Numbered from the stretch's first letter, positions 33,431-46,759 are shown. The stretch: DNA of 64,000 nt from Rheum nobile (GCA_027886185.1 WOAB01000563.1:6014001-6078000), one strand, 5' to 3'. Numbers and translations are program-made. The notes: generated from the letters alone by a model not told the origin.

Positions 33431-34677
33431 AAATTTTGAACTTGGTTTGTCGCCGTTGAAAAAAGATATGAAATCATCTTTAATGGTGAATATCTTATTC
33501 ATTTTAAAATATTAAAATAAAAGAATTGCTAATTTTTTTAAGTAAATCAATAAAGGAATATCATGTTCTTTACTTTTTGTATTGATTTATACAAAATTCT
33601 GATATTATCTTCTTTTTTTTTTTAAATAAAATGCTTATAATACCATCGTAGATGTTCTGAGAGAAGTTGTCGGAAGAGAGAAGGAGATGGGTTAAAAACA
33701 AAATAAAAAGTTTATTAACTTTAATGACAAGTGATCCAATAATAAAGAAGGGACATAAATTGGGATAATAACTTGTGATATGCACCGGCGGATTTGATCT
33801 CCCTCTATCGTGCCGTTGAGGTGAATATGCTTTAGAGCGTTGCCAATTGGTTCCGTAAATCTCTCTAACAACTTCGTGTGCCACCGCGCCGATGCCAGAT
33901 ATTTTTGAGTCGACTTCTTCGTGTTGGCGTTTAAGTCGATTGCGTAGTAATAACTAGTCGTGTTTGCATAGTGGGTTTTGAGATATTTTTGAGCCCAATA
34001 GGAAATGGAGTATTAAACATAATCGTACACTGAAAAAGACAAAAGAAAGAAAATTAATGTATTAGGAAATAATAATGAAATGATTTCCTAATACTTAAGG
34101 GACAAGAGCCGAATTAATTACATTAATTAGCACGCTAATCTAGACGAATCAATCGAGGAGCCAGTTCATCTGCGCTTAGGGTCTTCTTTTTATTATTGTC
34201 TACTTGAATTTATTATCAAATTTAATGCAAAAAAGAGTCAACTGGCCGGGGTCTTGCTGGAGTCGAATTAAGTTGGAGATTGATAAAAGTTTGAAGGTGC
34301 AGCTAAAGCCAAATCCACAAAGGCTAGGGGTTCCTCCGATTTCATCCCTCCCTACATTATAGGAACCAAGTTTGCAAGAGGCAGGTAAACGTTTTGACCC
34401 AGCTATATCTTGTGTGTGTACGTACATCTTGCACGTTTAATGATCGAGTTTCTAATCTATTCGACTATCATCATATCATTTCATGCATCATGTAAGATCT
34501 GTTCACTCGAAGCATCGAGTGGAATCCAACTAGGTCTATCCATTGTGTATTTGCATATCCAATCCCTAACGGGGATCCGCTCTCGTGAGTTATATATATA
34601 GTTCAGATTTCTGATGAAAATAGATATTCCTCTCTGCAGAAATACATGCATATACATACTACCTGCAGTGAGCAGAC
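33431..34677. other. Intergenic stretch, no gene seen
   Basis: AT-rich with homopolymer runs. Nothing recognisable on either strand. A TATA-like GTTATATATATAG at about 34588 may belong to the following DUF247 copy. Confidence 0.5.
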
Positions 34678-35729
34678 ATGTTGAACAAGGAAAAATGTGA
34701 ATGCCAAAGTTTAGTGATGGCCATAGAAGCAGAGCTAAGCACATTGGCTCAAGTTTCACAGAGCTGTTGCATCTATAAAGTCCCAAAGCTGCTGTTTGAT
34801 GTAAATGTACAAGCATACAGGCCTGCTGTGCTGTCAATCGGCCCCTTCCACTACAAAAACAAGAGGCTGCTCTCCATGGAAACTCACAAACTCAAGTATC
34901 TCGACTCCTTCCTCCGCAGCTCCCAGACGAGCGCGGGCCTCAGCACTTACCTCGAGATCATCAAGGCCAAGGAAGCGCAAATCCGCGAGTCCTATGCACA
35001 ACCGTTTCACGACCTCTCCAGTGACAAGTTCATCATCCAGCTTTTCAGGAGCCATCAGATCATACCGCCACTTACTCTTGCGGAATTGACCCACGACCTA
35101 AGCCTGGCTGAGAACCAACTGCCCCTTTTCATCCTAAGGGACCTCTACAGGGCCGCCTTCAAACCACATTTGAACCCCACCACCCCGTCCTTCAATCAAC
35201 TGGCTTGGCATCTGTACCAATGAGGCAGACTGTTGCCATCTTCTAGACTTGATGAGAAGCCATCACTTGCCATCAGGCGACCCCGAGGATATAGATAATG
35301 ACCATCAGAGTAGCATCTTGTTCCCCACAGCTACTAGTCTGTATGAAGCCGGGGTCAAGTTCCGTGCCACGGACAGCAAACTACCTCTTCTTCTTAAACT
35401 GCCTGATCAACACTTGCGAGGACGTGCAGTTGCTTGCCAAGGCCGGCATCATCCAGAACTTGCTGGGGGGTGACAAGGTGGTGGCTGACATGATCAACTC
35501 TCTCGGCACTCACGTCTTGTCCACCCCGTCACTCTATTACTATGCGGGCATAACCGAGCAGCTCAATCGTCGCTACAAAGAGAAGTGGAACCGCTACATC
35601 GCTACGTTGAGGCACACGTATCTGAGACATCCATGGGCAGTTCTATCTTTGATTTATGCTGGCATTCTCCTCCTTTTAACAATGATACAGGTTGTGGCCG
35701 GCATTTTGGCTGTGCCTGGTGTCATCTGA
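34678..35729 (+). pseudogene. DUF247 family protein, inactivated
   Basis: DUF247 (UPF0481) proteins are plant-specific membrane-anchored proteins of unknown biochemical role. Frame 1 (34678-35223) carries the family start: VYKVP-like CCIYKVPKLLF, AVLSIGPFHYKNKRL, METHKLKYLDSFLR and SLAENQLPLFILRDLY. It then stops at TGA 35221. The homology continues in a second frame (DCCHLLDL, ATSLYEAGVKFRA) and then a third (CLINTCEDVQLLAKAGIIQN, HPWAVLSLIYAGILLLLTMI with the C-terminal membrane helix). About 50 residues between VKFRATDSK and the LINT segment are missing. At least two frameshifts and a deletion make it a pseudogene. Confidence 0.85.
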
Positions 35730-35734
35730 GGGAG

Positions 35735-36010
35735 TTGATTGGATTTACGTTATATTTTGATAAGGACAACAAGAATCCAAATGTTTTAATGATTTAGGAA
35801 TACTCATATTGTTATTCCTAATTCAAGATCATCTATTTTATTATTAGGAGATAATCTCCCATCAGTTTCTTCAGACTCTCATGTATAAATAGCTTTGTCT
35901 AGCTACTATCAATAAGAATTATCAATTTGTCAATCAGGTCGATTCTGCGTTGGGTCACTTTGTGTTCAAGGTATTGGTCAACCTGTTTTTAGTAAGTCTG
36001 CAATTAAAAA
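35735..36010 (+). mobile_element. LTR-like remnant (copia-type features)
   Basis: Contains GGAGATAATCTCC, then CATGTATAAATAGC and CTATCAATAAGAATTATCAA. That TATA box and polyadenylation-like arrangement is common in plant Ty1/copia LTRs. Ends are not defined and no target duplication was found. 36011-36298 is unassigned. Confidence 0.35.
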
Positions 36011-36298
36011 TAATAAGGCTAAATTCACACGGAACTTGGAAGGTAAATGTACGTTTGGAGTGTGACTGTCAATTGGTCGTTTAGTAGGAGGAGGATCAGA
36101 ATAGTAAGGCTACACTAACAAGAACAGCTCACATGATTGGTTCCGAATTTTTAAGGGCGTCAGCAGTCAAACAAATTGTTGATTTCTAGGTAGCCACTGA
36201 CCAAAATCCAAGATTCAACGAGTGTAGGCCGCAAGTATCAGCTGCTATTAAAACCGCAATTCCCATAACCTGATTTTGATAGAACCAACCAAAAACAA

Positions 36299-36765
36299 AT
36301 GGACCCATCTCAAATCACAATACGCCCATTCAAACCCTCCGACGCCGGCGACTTCTACACCTGGGCCAGCGACGCCAGAGTCACCCGCTACCTGCAGTGG
36401 GGCCCCGTCTCCACCCAATAAGAAGCCCTCCGCTACATCGAACAGGTGGCGGCACTCCATATGCCTTGATGGCCGATCCGTCGGATACGTATCAATCAGG
36501 CCCGGTGGCAATGACAGCGCCAGGTGCCGGGCAACGCTGAGCTACGCAGTGGCCTATGAGCACTGGGGACGTGGGGTCTGCACGGCGGCGCGCTGGCGGC
36601 GTTCCTGGAGGTGGCAAGGATCGAGGCGGAGAACGCTGCGTCCCAAAGGGTGTTGGAGAAGGTAGGGTTCATGAAGGAAAGGTTGCTGAGGAAGTATGGG
36701 TATTGTGAAGGGGGATCAGGGACATGTTCATCTACAGCTTCTTGTCTACTGATGAGATCAAATAG
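36299..36765 (+). pseudogene. GNAT N-acetyltransferase (RimJ/RimL-like), inactivated
   Basis: Starts MDPSQITIRPFKPSDAGDFY and runs to WGPVST, where TAA at 36419 interrupts. A second frame continues CLDGRSVGYVSIRPG and YAVAYEHWGRG. A third gives RIEAENAASQRVLEKVGFMK and ERLLRKYGYCEG, the acetyl-CoA-binding end of the fold. A stop and at least two frameshifts within 160 codons show loss of function. The substrate of this family (protein N-termini or small amines) is not predictable here. Confidence 0.82.
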
Positions 36766-37270
36766 CTGCCAATTTTCAATCTTGCTTATAAATTTTGGTA
36801 TTTCAAATCAGCTATGTTTTAAATTAGGTTATTATACAAATGACGTTATTACAAATTTTCGGCTTTTGGCTTTTTAATATAATACAATTTGCAAGATAGT
36901 CAATCTTGCTTTCAGACGCAGCACATACACACAATGAAGTGATCACTACTTACAAACATTAAATTATATTGCTATGCACTACAAAAAGAGCTCTCACTCT
37001 AAATCTACATGCAGTGCCCAAATGTCCATTGCACGAGCAATATATTCAAGAAGGTACTGACACAAAGCTTGTCATTCGTATGGATCAGAGCATGAGAAAG
37101 TTTAAAATGACATACCCGGGCGTAGAAGAACCAGTTTCTCATGATGCCATAAAAACTCTATCCAGCTTCATGTGCTGATCCTTTAGATCAACCAAGAGTA
37201 TACCGTTTTCATCTACCCGTGCACGCCATCAGCTTTCAACTGTCCATTTTCAGTACCATGCCATTTCGCC
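36766..37270 (-). other. Decayed downstream part of the PPR reading frame
   Basis: On the minus strand from 37325 down to about 37040 the shifted frames give weakly E/DYW-like stretches (KKMLRCGGICEAKWHG; LVDLKDQHMKLD). This suggests that the PPR gene once extended farther. 36766-37040 is AT-rich without features. Confidence 0.4.
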
Positions 37271-39710
37271 TCACATATGCCTCCACATCTCAGCATCTTC
37301 TTGACCTTTGGCATCCTGTAATCTCCTCTGTTTCGCGCGGATGTTTGACAGAAACCCGAAGGCTCCTTTGTGGCCCGGATCTAGCTCAAGAACCTTATTT
37401 GCAGCAAACTCTCCGACCTCCACCTCAACATGGACCCCACATGCATCCATGAGAGTCCCCCAAACAATAACATTAGGTGCCATGGGCATTGATTCGATGA
37501 TCTCAAGCGCTTTTCTCACAAGCTTAGCACGGCTATAGAGATCCACCATGCAGCCATAGTGCTCTTCTTTCGGTGTAATTCTGTATACATCAGTCATTGA
37601 CTCGAATATCTTCCCACCCACGTCAACCAACCCTGCACGGCTACAAGCATGAAGCACAGCAACGAACGTGAGCCAATTCGGTTTTACACCCTCAGTTTTC
37701 ATTTGGTCAAAGCACTTTAGTGCATTAGCAGCGTCTCCGTGAAATGCAAATGCATTGATCATGCTCGTCCAAGATATCACATCCCTCCTATGCATCCAAC
37801 CAAAAACGTTTCTTGCCTTCTCCAGATCTCCACACTTGGCATACATATCAATCATTGCATTCTTAACAGGCAAAGCAGCTCCAAATCCATTCTCATTGAC
37901 ATATTCATGAACCCTGTAGGCTTGATCTAGGTCACCCAGATGAGCACATGCAGAGATGACACTCAGCATGGTAATCTCGTCTGGTTTTATTCCTGATGCT
38001 CGCATTTCATCAAACAAATTAAGAGCTTCCTGAGGAGAATCACTTTCAGCATACCCAGAAATCATCACACTCCAAGAAACCAGGTCCTTCTCCGCCGTCT
38101 GATCAAAGACTGACCTTGCAGCTGCAATTTGCCCAACTTTTATATAGCCAGAAATCATTGTCGTTGAAACAACTACATCATTAGATGAGATCTCCTCAAA
38201 GAAATCTTCTGCCATATCCATGCGACCACAATCTGCGTACATAGTGATCAAAGCACTATGTAAATGGGAGTCAATAAGAACATTATTCTCTCTAATGAGT
38301 TCATGAACCATTTTTCCATATTTTATATTCTTTGCATGTTTACAAGCAGATAGCACGGTAGAGAGAACTATTTTGTCTGGCATTACTCCTGAATGCTTTA
38401 TCATCTCTTCAAATAACAGAAGTGCTTCATTATAAATGCCACTTTGAGAATACCTATTCACAAAAGCAGGAGCAGAGCAAGTAGTCAGGCATTGGATCTC
38501 ATCTATAGACAATAAAATAAAGACATTGCATGTTAGGCGGAGTTTAAGAAGTCAGATGACGCGCAGCTACTATATTGAGAACCTACAAAGGACATAATTT
38601 AGCTTTTACCGTCTAATGCTTGGTACCTTCTTTTAGTTCACAATGTAACCAGAATTGGCTTGATTTACATTATCCAAAATCTTCGTAATAGTACTACCTA
38701 AAGATAAGTACAATGATTCAGGGGAACTGCATTGCTACATGGCTTGTAATTATATTACTTCTGTCTTCAGAAGATGCTTAACTACACATATCAGAGAATC
38801 ACATAGCTATATTTTACTGTCCAATGCTAGCTATGCACCCTTCTATTAGTTCGTTTCATTACCAAAAGACAAGCTACAAAAGAGGTTTCATTGCTGCGTG
38901 CATTCTGTAGTACATCCATAAGTTTTCGAAGCAGTTTTGTTGGGCAAACACACGTTTTCGTCTTCAGATGTTTGAACTTTGTCAGGAATGTGGAGACTGT
39001 ACATTATCTCATGATACCAGTGCTTATCATACTATTTCAATTGCGATGAGTAGAACAGGAAAAAATCATTAGATAGCAAAGAAAGCAAACTGTCAAAGAA
39101 ATATCAGTTACCCGTCAATCATAATATTCCAAGTAACAACGTCCCGGTAAGACATTTTATCGAACATAAGCCGTGCATCCTCAACCCTTCGACAAGCCGC
39201 GTACATTCCGACCAAACCCGTCTGCACATACGGGTCGGACAAAAATCCCAGCTTCAACAACAAGCCATGGATCTCCATCCCTTCAACCAACGCCGAAGCC
39301 TTTGTCGCCGCCTTCATAAGAGGCGGGAAGCTGAACCTGTCAAGAGGCAACGAACCCCACCTAATCCTCGCGTAAGCCAGAAGAGTCTTCCTGGGCTCCG
39401 CGCTTCTCGAGAGGTCGCGCAGGAACCCGTTGGACAACCGGGTTTCGGGCCGAGGAATTTCGTCGAACACAGAGAGGGCGTAGTCGAGGCCGCCATTGGA
39501 GAAAGAAGAGGCGGAAGAAATGAGTTTGAAGAGGAGGGAGGTGGAGCAGTCGAAGCCGGAGCGGAGGATTTGGGCGTGGACTTGCTTCAGCTGGGCTAGA
39601 GAAGTGGATGATGTGAGAAGGGTGCCGAGGTCGCGGGCGGTGACGCGCTGCGGCGGCGCGGTGGTTGGGGAGGAATGGAGTGGTAGAGTGGGCGGCGGAA
39701 GAGATGTCAT
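37271..39710 (-). CDS. PLS-class pentatricopeptide repeat protein, C-terminal region decayed
   Basis: Two exons, 39112-39710 and 37271-38453, with a 658-bp GT-AG intron. The join at GAC GG|G TAT gives IMIDGYSQSGIYNE in frame, 593 residues in total. PPR proteins bind organelle RNA in a base-specific way for editing, splicing or stability. The N-terminus is hydrophobic and Ser/Thr/Pro-rich, compatible with organelle targeting. Repeats run from LAQLKQVHAQILRSGF (about residue 39) to AALEII-type E1 motifs near residue 530. Alternating MISGY..., MYAKCGDLEKA... and SGIKPDEITMLSVISACAHL units fix the PLS class. Near codon 575 a one-base shift replaces the expected E-domain by a short unrelated tail. 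E+/DYW residues are absent, so editing activity is doubtful. Resembles the Arabidopsis At4g14820 group. Confidence 0.82.
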
Positions 39711-40191
39711 TTGCGGTTGCTTTGTTTGAAACTGAACTTAAGAACTTTGGTCCCGTAGCCCCCAAAATAAATTGAAAAAACTGTAAAAAGAAAATTCCAC
39801 TAAATCTTCTATTTTTAAGGTGTGCCATTTTCCATATTATGAAAATCCACACCTCAACTCAACCAGATAAATAATGATAAGAACAAAATAATTTGAGTGA
39901 AACACTTCATATTTGTTTGAGTGTGGATATAATAATGCATTAAGCGATGCATAATGTCTAACTTGGACCAGTTTAAACAAGTTCCAATACAACAAAATGA
40001 TTTCAAGAATCCAGGAAGACGAAAGTAAAGGAGGGAAACAAATCACTAAATTAGTAATCTTGAGTAGAACATATGAATCTGACACTGAAAGGTGAAACTG
40101 AGACACTGTTTTTAGCCTCCAACTAGATGGTGTTTTTTGCTACAGTAGAAAATAATCTGCTTTAGATGGTGCCATGTATGCAGCAGCGTCA
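39711..40191. other. Spacer between the PPR and RPT3 genes
   Basis: Contains the PPR promoter and leader on the left side and the RPT3 3' UTR on the right; AT-rich, no further gene. Confidence 0.6.
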
Positions 40192-43100
40192 TCACTTGTA
40201 AAAGTCGAAATCAGTGTCTGGTTTCTTGACATTAGCTCTGTAACCCTTCTCAAAGTCCTTCGGCAGGATGACATAGCGGTTCTTCCTTACAGCGTGCAGC
40301 CCTGCTTCTTGACAAATTGCTGAAATCTGCAATGGGGAAGGAGGTTAGAAACAAGTAGCAGTGAAGGATTGAATCTGGCTTATAATCAAGTGCAAGTCAT
40401 CAGCAGAAGATTGCTAATCAGATGGATTTTTATCACTAATCATAACAGAGAATAAAAAAGGAGAGTGCTTCAGAGTTATCCTCACTCCTAGAATAGCTAA
40501 CAATGATTGTGGTGGATAACATTATACAAATAATCGTATTGGTTTCACATTAAATATGTACACGTAGAAAAAAAATACACGACCAAGCTAGCATGTGTGG
40601 CAAAGATGATTTATAAATTCATGAAGATAAGTTATGAAGCAATCAACGGAAATATAACAGTTGATCACTAGAGTCACTAGACTCCCAAGTCAAGCGAAAC
40701 AACAACATAGTTAGCTGGGGTTCAAATGCAGCTTTCTGCCTTGTAGAGTTGCAGATACTAAACTAGAAGAATTCCATGCTTGGCGGTGAACATGCAAGTA
40801 ATTTGATTTAAAACAATCTCATACAACTTCTGATGAGCAAGATGGTTTATTATAAGTAAAGCATTTTGTACACACGGAAAACTATTACTTTAAGACATTA
40901 AAGCAAGGAGCAGTAGGGGAAAATGAAAGAAAATTGTGTTCCCTGTGATAAAAAGCATGATTTTAATTTCGACAGAAGAACAACTAACCTCAGCAGCGCT
41001 AATCTTATCAGGCCGTGAAACGTAATCCTCCAAATCAACTTCATCGCTCAAGTTCATCTTGGATGTACAAACCTGGAACACCAGACATTATTAACTATTC
41101 ACAAAAGAAAGGGAAGGATGTCCAGAGAAAATATCCAAATAACCAATTTATAGAAAATTCATGAACCATGCAAAGGGCAACAATTAAAAGATTTTTTTGC
41201 TCACCTTTCAAACTTACATATATAAACAAGGGAAGGTATTTTGCACCCAAAAAAACAACTTTGCACAAGTAACAATAGAGGAAGAAAAGTAAGACACATC
41301 ACAAAGTGGATAGCAAGTTTAAGATAAATCTTATTTAAACACTCAATATGCACCTGGAAGACAAGCCGCTTCTGTCGTCTATCAGGCAAAGGGAACTCAA
41401 TTTTGCGATCAAGTCTTCCTGGCCGTAGAAGCGCAGGGTCCAAAGTATCTGCTCGATTGGTTGCCATAATGACCTTCACATTCACGGTCTGATCAAATCC
41501 ATCCATCTATGGGAGAATGAAGGCATATAAGTCAGGAAATTTTTCAAAGAAACATGTAGCAAGAAGTTCAGGCAATTTCAAACTTTGTCCAAACGTACTA
41601 ACAACAAAAATCCTACAACTTTAGTTCATTGAGGAAAATCATACAATATAATATATCTAACTTCAAGTTTGTTTTGTTATATTGAGGGCACCTAACTCCA
41701 ATTATATCAAATTTACCTGATTCAAAAGTTCCATCAGGATACGCTGAACTTCCCTATCAGCACCAGTTTGTGCATCAAACCTGGCAGTGGCAATAGCATC
41801 AACTTCATCAATGAAGACAATTGCAGGTGCATTCTCCTTAGCCAAGCGAAACACATCACGCACCATTCTTGGCCCCTGAACCAAAATAAATATGAGTTAG
41901 TACACAATATTATTGATCACCAAACCCTAACGAATCAGTTACAAAGTAGACTTTCACCATTATTACAAAAGAAAACTAAAACGAAGGAATAGAGGGGATG
42001 AGAAAGAGTCAAGGAAGGAGACATGACAATGTAATGCCAAAAGGCAAGGATATTGGCAGCATACCTCACCCAAGTACTTCTGAACAAACTCTGACCCAAC
42101 AACTCTGATAAAGGCAGCAGTTGTGTGATGAGCTACAGCTTTTGCAAGCATGGTTTTTCCAGTGCCGGGAGGACCATAAAGCAAGACACCTCGAGGAGGA
42201 TCAATACCAATTTGCTTGTAGAGATCATGATGAGTCAAAGGCAGTTCCACAGCTTCACGAATTTCCTGCTTTTGGATATCCGACCCTCCAATATCCTAAC
42301 CAGAAAATTAGAATAAAAGACCTGTCATATTTTGTTCTTTTTCAATAGCATCAAAGGGAGAGAAAGATCTAATGGTTGCACAATCAGTTTGCATACAACT
42401 ATACAAAGATTCAAATTTGATCAAATGAGAAAGTAGGAGAGTAGTCCTATAGAATAATATAATAATAATAATAAAGATGAAGATAAATGCCACAACATAA
42501 TCTCTGTCATCCTGACAGCAGTGCCATCTAATACTGCATCACCTATTGCCAGAACACCTCAGGCATAACTTTCGCACGTTAATCTCTAACTAGGCCACTA
42601 TCTTCCACATATACAACATTGCTAATTCTAGCTAAAAATGGGAAAGAAGACTGCAACCCCTGGGATTTTAATTCTGGAGCATAATCTCGGATTTTTCAAT
42701 TTTTGTTTTCACTGAGACTATTGGCTCTAACTCCCACCTTTTCCAATTGTTAGTCATACTCAAACAAGTCAAACTCAAGTTCAAAAGTTGATGATTTGTG
42801 AGTTTAGTGAAGCTCTTCCAAAACCAACTTTATATACCATTACCAGACCCTATACCTATACCAGTCCATAACACCACCATATCCAACAAAAAATCAATAC
42901 ATCTGCACAATATTTTTGGATGTAAACTGCACAGTAATTTTAATATAACAAAAAGAGCCTAAATACAGCATGCTGTCAGCTAATATTCCCAAGAAAATTC
43001 AGGTTCCTAGCTATCACATCATCCTTTTTTATCAGATAAGAAAACAAATCTCATTGACGACAAGAGATAAACAGATTGCGGCAAATAATATACAGCCATA

Positions 43101-43795
43101 AAAGCATGCAACATCACCACTATTCAAATAAAAACAGAAAATGGCCAATTTCGAAACCATAAATGAATATATAATATCAGATAATTGATACAAGTAGAAT
43201 GAATGCCAATGGAGATGTTGATAGTTTGGGAATTATAAACAGATGAAACGAAAGGGAAGAGTAAATGACTCGGGGATGATTCCAACAAGAGAGAACTCAC
43301 ATTATATGTAACATCAGGCTTCTCAGATTGGCTCAGAAGTGAGATACTGGAGTCAGCCTCCGGAGGCAAGACATCAACCAAAGCATTAGAATGGCGGTGC
43401 AAAGCTACAGAAGCAGAAGGCTTTAGCAATTCCCGATTGATTGTGCTCAGAATTCTGACATAGTAATTGGAGCCAGTCGTGGAACCCACTATGCCGTTGT
43501 TCTGATCAATCATCTCCATGAATTGCCCGATAACTAAAGGCACCGACTGTATGCGCTTCACTTCTTCTTGGGCTCGAAGTAGTTCTCTCTTTAGGTTCTT
43601 CTGCTCATCCTTAACATATTCTTCTTGTATTTCAATAAATTCCAGTTGCCTTTCAAGAGATTTCATGCATCCATAGAGATCATCATCATTGGATGCTTGG
43701 TCGGACAACACCATCGGGCCAGATATTGTAGCTGGAACAGAAGCTGGTGCCTCTGGAAGTGGCTTGGGGTCCAGTATCATTGCTGATGCAGACAT
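40192..43795 (-). CDS. RPT3: 26S proteasome regulatory ATPase RPT3 (subunit 6B)
   Basis: One of six AAA+ ATPases in the base ring of the 19S particle; it unfolds ubiquitinated proteins and helps open the 20S gate. Coding exons 43301-43795, 42065-42295, 41717-41875, 41354-41506, 40989-41072 and 40192-40326 all have GT-AG borders and sum to 418 codons plus stop, near the usual 400-410. The N-terminal coiled coil spans about residues 45-80, followed by an OB-type segment. Walker A is GPPGTGKT (206-213), Walker B VFIDEVDA with DE at 265-266, and the arginine-finger region LLRPGRLDRK about 321-330. The C-terminal FYK is the HbYX motif that docks in the 20S alpha ring. No damage seen. Confidence 0.96.
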
Positions 43796-45180
43796 TTCTA
43801 CGGTTTGTAGTTCCTTTTATCAGTTGTCTATCTCTATTCTTTCCTACAAATTTTTAATCAAGAAGAGAAGATTAGACAAAAAGATCTGAACTGCCTATGA
43901 GCAAAAGCAAAAAATATATACAGATTGGTTATTTATTTTCCAAGTAGCAAAATGCTGGCATAAGCAAATCCCAAAAATATATCATCATATGCATGACTCC
44001 AACATCAAAATTGTAATGACATCTAGGGTAGCATGAAAAAGGTAACCTCATTTGAACTAGGTAATAATAAAATGAAAACGCATTCTTCATGAGTAAAAAC
44101 AGATGCATGTGCTCGGAGTCTCGGACCCCAATAGGACATAAGAGTTTCAACATAGACACGTGTGAAAACAATCATGTGAATAATGGAGATCTATACACCA
44201 GCACCTTGAGTTCTAGGAACAGCAAGAAGAGAGGGGATATGGTTGGCAGAGAGAGGGGAGCAGTAATTAGGAATTAGGGTTTCATCAACAAAGTAGATTT
44301 TGATAACAATCTCCAAGACAGAGTAGAACATCAGCTTTTGCAGCATCAATCTTTATTTAATTCTGAAACAATCCATTCACTCAACCTTATGGATAACGAT
44401 TAGATTGTGGTTTGAACAGATACCATCTTGTTCAGGCAGATTTTCAACTCTGCTACAAATGATCCTGATTCCTACCCAGAATAGAAGGTAAGACCATCAC
44501 ACTTCACATCTAAGCACCCACATTCGTCAATACCTCCCCAACATAACCTAATCAAACTAAAGACAGCAGAAGCAGTGCCTTCGAATAGCAAAATCCAAGG
44601 ACAACCTTCTGACCAAGCCACACCAATCAGATGGGAAACTAAAAAACCAAATCTTTGACACCTCAAAAACCCTAATTGCAAATTCCAAAACATTTCCCTC
44701 TTTTGTCCTACCAAGTACCAAGTTTGAAATTGATCTTCGGGAAACCCCCAATCTTACAGCACGAATCGAACTCAAACCCCCATCGTCACCAAAATGATAA
44801 AGACTGCACATTTGACGCCTAATTTCAGTCTAACGAAGACAATTGAGGTTTCTGAACTTTCTGATACGGACTAGCATAACAAACAAGAGAGTGTCATTCA
44901 TGGATCTAATAGCTGAAGCTAAAATTGTGAAGGCGGAGAGCAATCCTACTTAGAGAGGCAAGGAACAGGCGAAGATCGATCAGGCTCGGCGAGAAAGTGT
45001 CTCAACCAAGGCATCGACCGAAAGTAAGGCGAGCGAAGAAGCGATAAACAACTCTGATGACGGAGAGATAGAAAGACAGAGAGATACCTTAATCCACCAA
45101 CTCCGATGGAGAATGGAGAGAGAATCGAAGAGGAAGCTGGAGGGGCTGTATGCTGTAGGAGTTGGCTTGGAGAACAATCA
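43796..45180 (-). other. RPT3 5' leader with a probable intron
   Basis: A donor-like AAG|GTATCTCT at about 45087 and an acceptor-like CCGTAG at about 43801, just before the start codon, suggest a ~1.3-kb intron in the 5' UTR. Such introns are common in plant housekeeping genes. The exon would lie at about 45088-45170. No other gene is evident. Confidence 0.5.
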
Positions 45181-45984
45181 TACTCTTGCGAGTTGCGACC
45201 TCGACTCTACTAACTAGTACATCTGGCAGGACCTATCCGACCCAAAACTTCGACCTGACCCGTTTCGCGTCGTTTTTATTTTTTTTATTTCGGAAATTTC
45301 GCCTAGTGCTTCTCAGTTTTCGTCTTTTTCGCGAAATTTTCACAGGTTTTAACATTTTCGTTCGATAATCCTCAGTTTTTGACCCATTTCACCGTATACC
45401 CTTCTGTTATCAAACTATTATAAATCCGTTAAAAAAAAAAATTAAAGGCAAAAGACGTAAAAGGAAAAAAAACATAAATTGCCTCATACACTAGTGAAAA
45501 AAATACTTTTTGAGACTCCCTTTTAGAGGCGTACATATATCAAAACGCCTCAACAACGACCTACGCAATCAGTTTTTCAGGTTTTTGAGGCGGATAATTA
45601 TTTTATACGCCTCAAAAATATCTTTTGAGGCGGGCAATTTATTATACGCCTCAAAAAGTTTCTGAAAAAAATATTTCCGCTAAAGTATTAGAGGCGGGCC
45701 AATGTTAGGCCCGCCTCTACTGATACCTAATTGAGTCGGGCGAAATAGTCCGCCTCAATTAAAGCTTGTTGAGGCGGGCCTCTTAAAGCCCGCCTCAACA
45801 ATTTTTTTTTTCTCTTTGCTTTTCTTTCTCTCTCCCTCTTTTCTTTTCTTTCTCTCTCTCCTCTCTTTCTTTTCTCCCAGCCCCAATACCTCTCAGCCCT
45901 AACCCTCCTTTGCGTCCATCTCTCCCCCGAACTCCCTCCTCACGCTCTCTCTCCCTCACCCCGACCACCGGCGAGCCACCCCAA

Positions 45985-46759
45985 GCGGAAAGAGGAGGAG
46001 ATCCGAGTTTATTGACGACGTCGCTGAGGAAGACGATGAGGAGGAAGAGGAGGAGTACGAGGAGGAGGAGTATCATGGTGGTGCTTCCAAGCGGCGCTCG
46101 TCGAAAAGGGGTCGGGTCTCTGCTTTGATTGACGATGAAGCTATAGTTGACAGTGACGAGGAGGAAGAAAAGGAGGAGGGTGAAGATGGTTAGTATTCTG
46201 CCGCTTCTTTTCTTTTTGCGATTTAGGGTTCTGTTGGTTCGCACACTATTAACGAATCGGGTGCTTTGATTCGTGACACATATTAGGTTTTACTTAATTG
46301 ATTTCTGGGTAATTTTAGCTGCAAATATTTCTGTTAAATTTGTCACATTGGGGCGATAGGGGTTTATGAATTTGGGACGGTTTGTTTATGATCTTATTGC
46401 CTTATAATCTACTGATAATTGCCGATTATTTAGAAGCTATTCAATCATAATTCTGGAATTCTTAGTAGAATTTTAGATAGATTGTGAAGTGCAACTTGGG
46501 CTCCGGTGGCTGGCATCAAACAAAACATGAATCTCAGTGACTACTTAGAAGCTCTTCTTTCATGATTCTTGTATCTTAGTAGAATTTTAAAGATGGATTG
46601 TAAAATACAACTTGGGCTGTGGGACTTGCCATGAAACAAACACATGAATCTCTGTGTTTACTGATTGAGAATCTTGTGTTTCCAGACTTTATAGTTGATA
46701 GTGGAGCAGATCTCCCTGAGGAGGAAGGGGCAAGACATGCGGCAACGGTCGATGTATAA
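45985..46759 (+). pseudogene. SPT5 N-terminal fragment captured by CACTA
   Basis: Exon 45985-46188 encodes the acidic start of transcription elongation factor SPT5: KRRRSEFIDDVAEEDDEEEE, then KRRSSKRGRVSALIDDEAIV and DSDEEEEKEEGEDG. After a GT-AG intron, exon 46686-46759 continues DFIVDSGADLPEEEG, then ends out of homology at TAA 46757. Upstream pyrimidine-rich sequence (45800-45900) may be the captured leader. The KOW and NGN domains are absent, so it cannot act as SPT5. No clear ATG. Confidence 0.8.
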
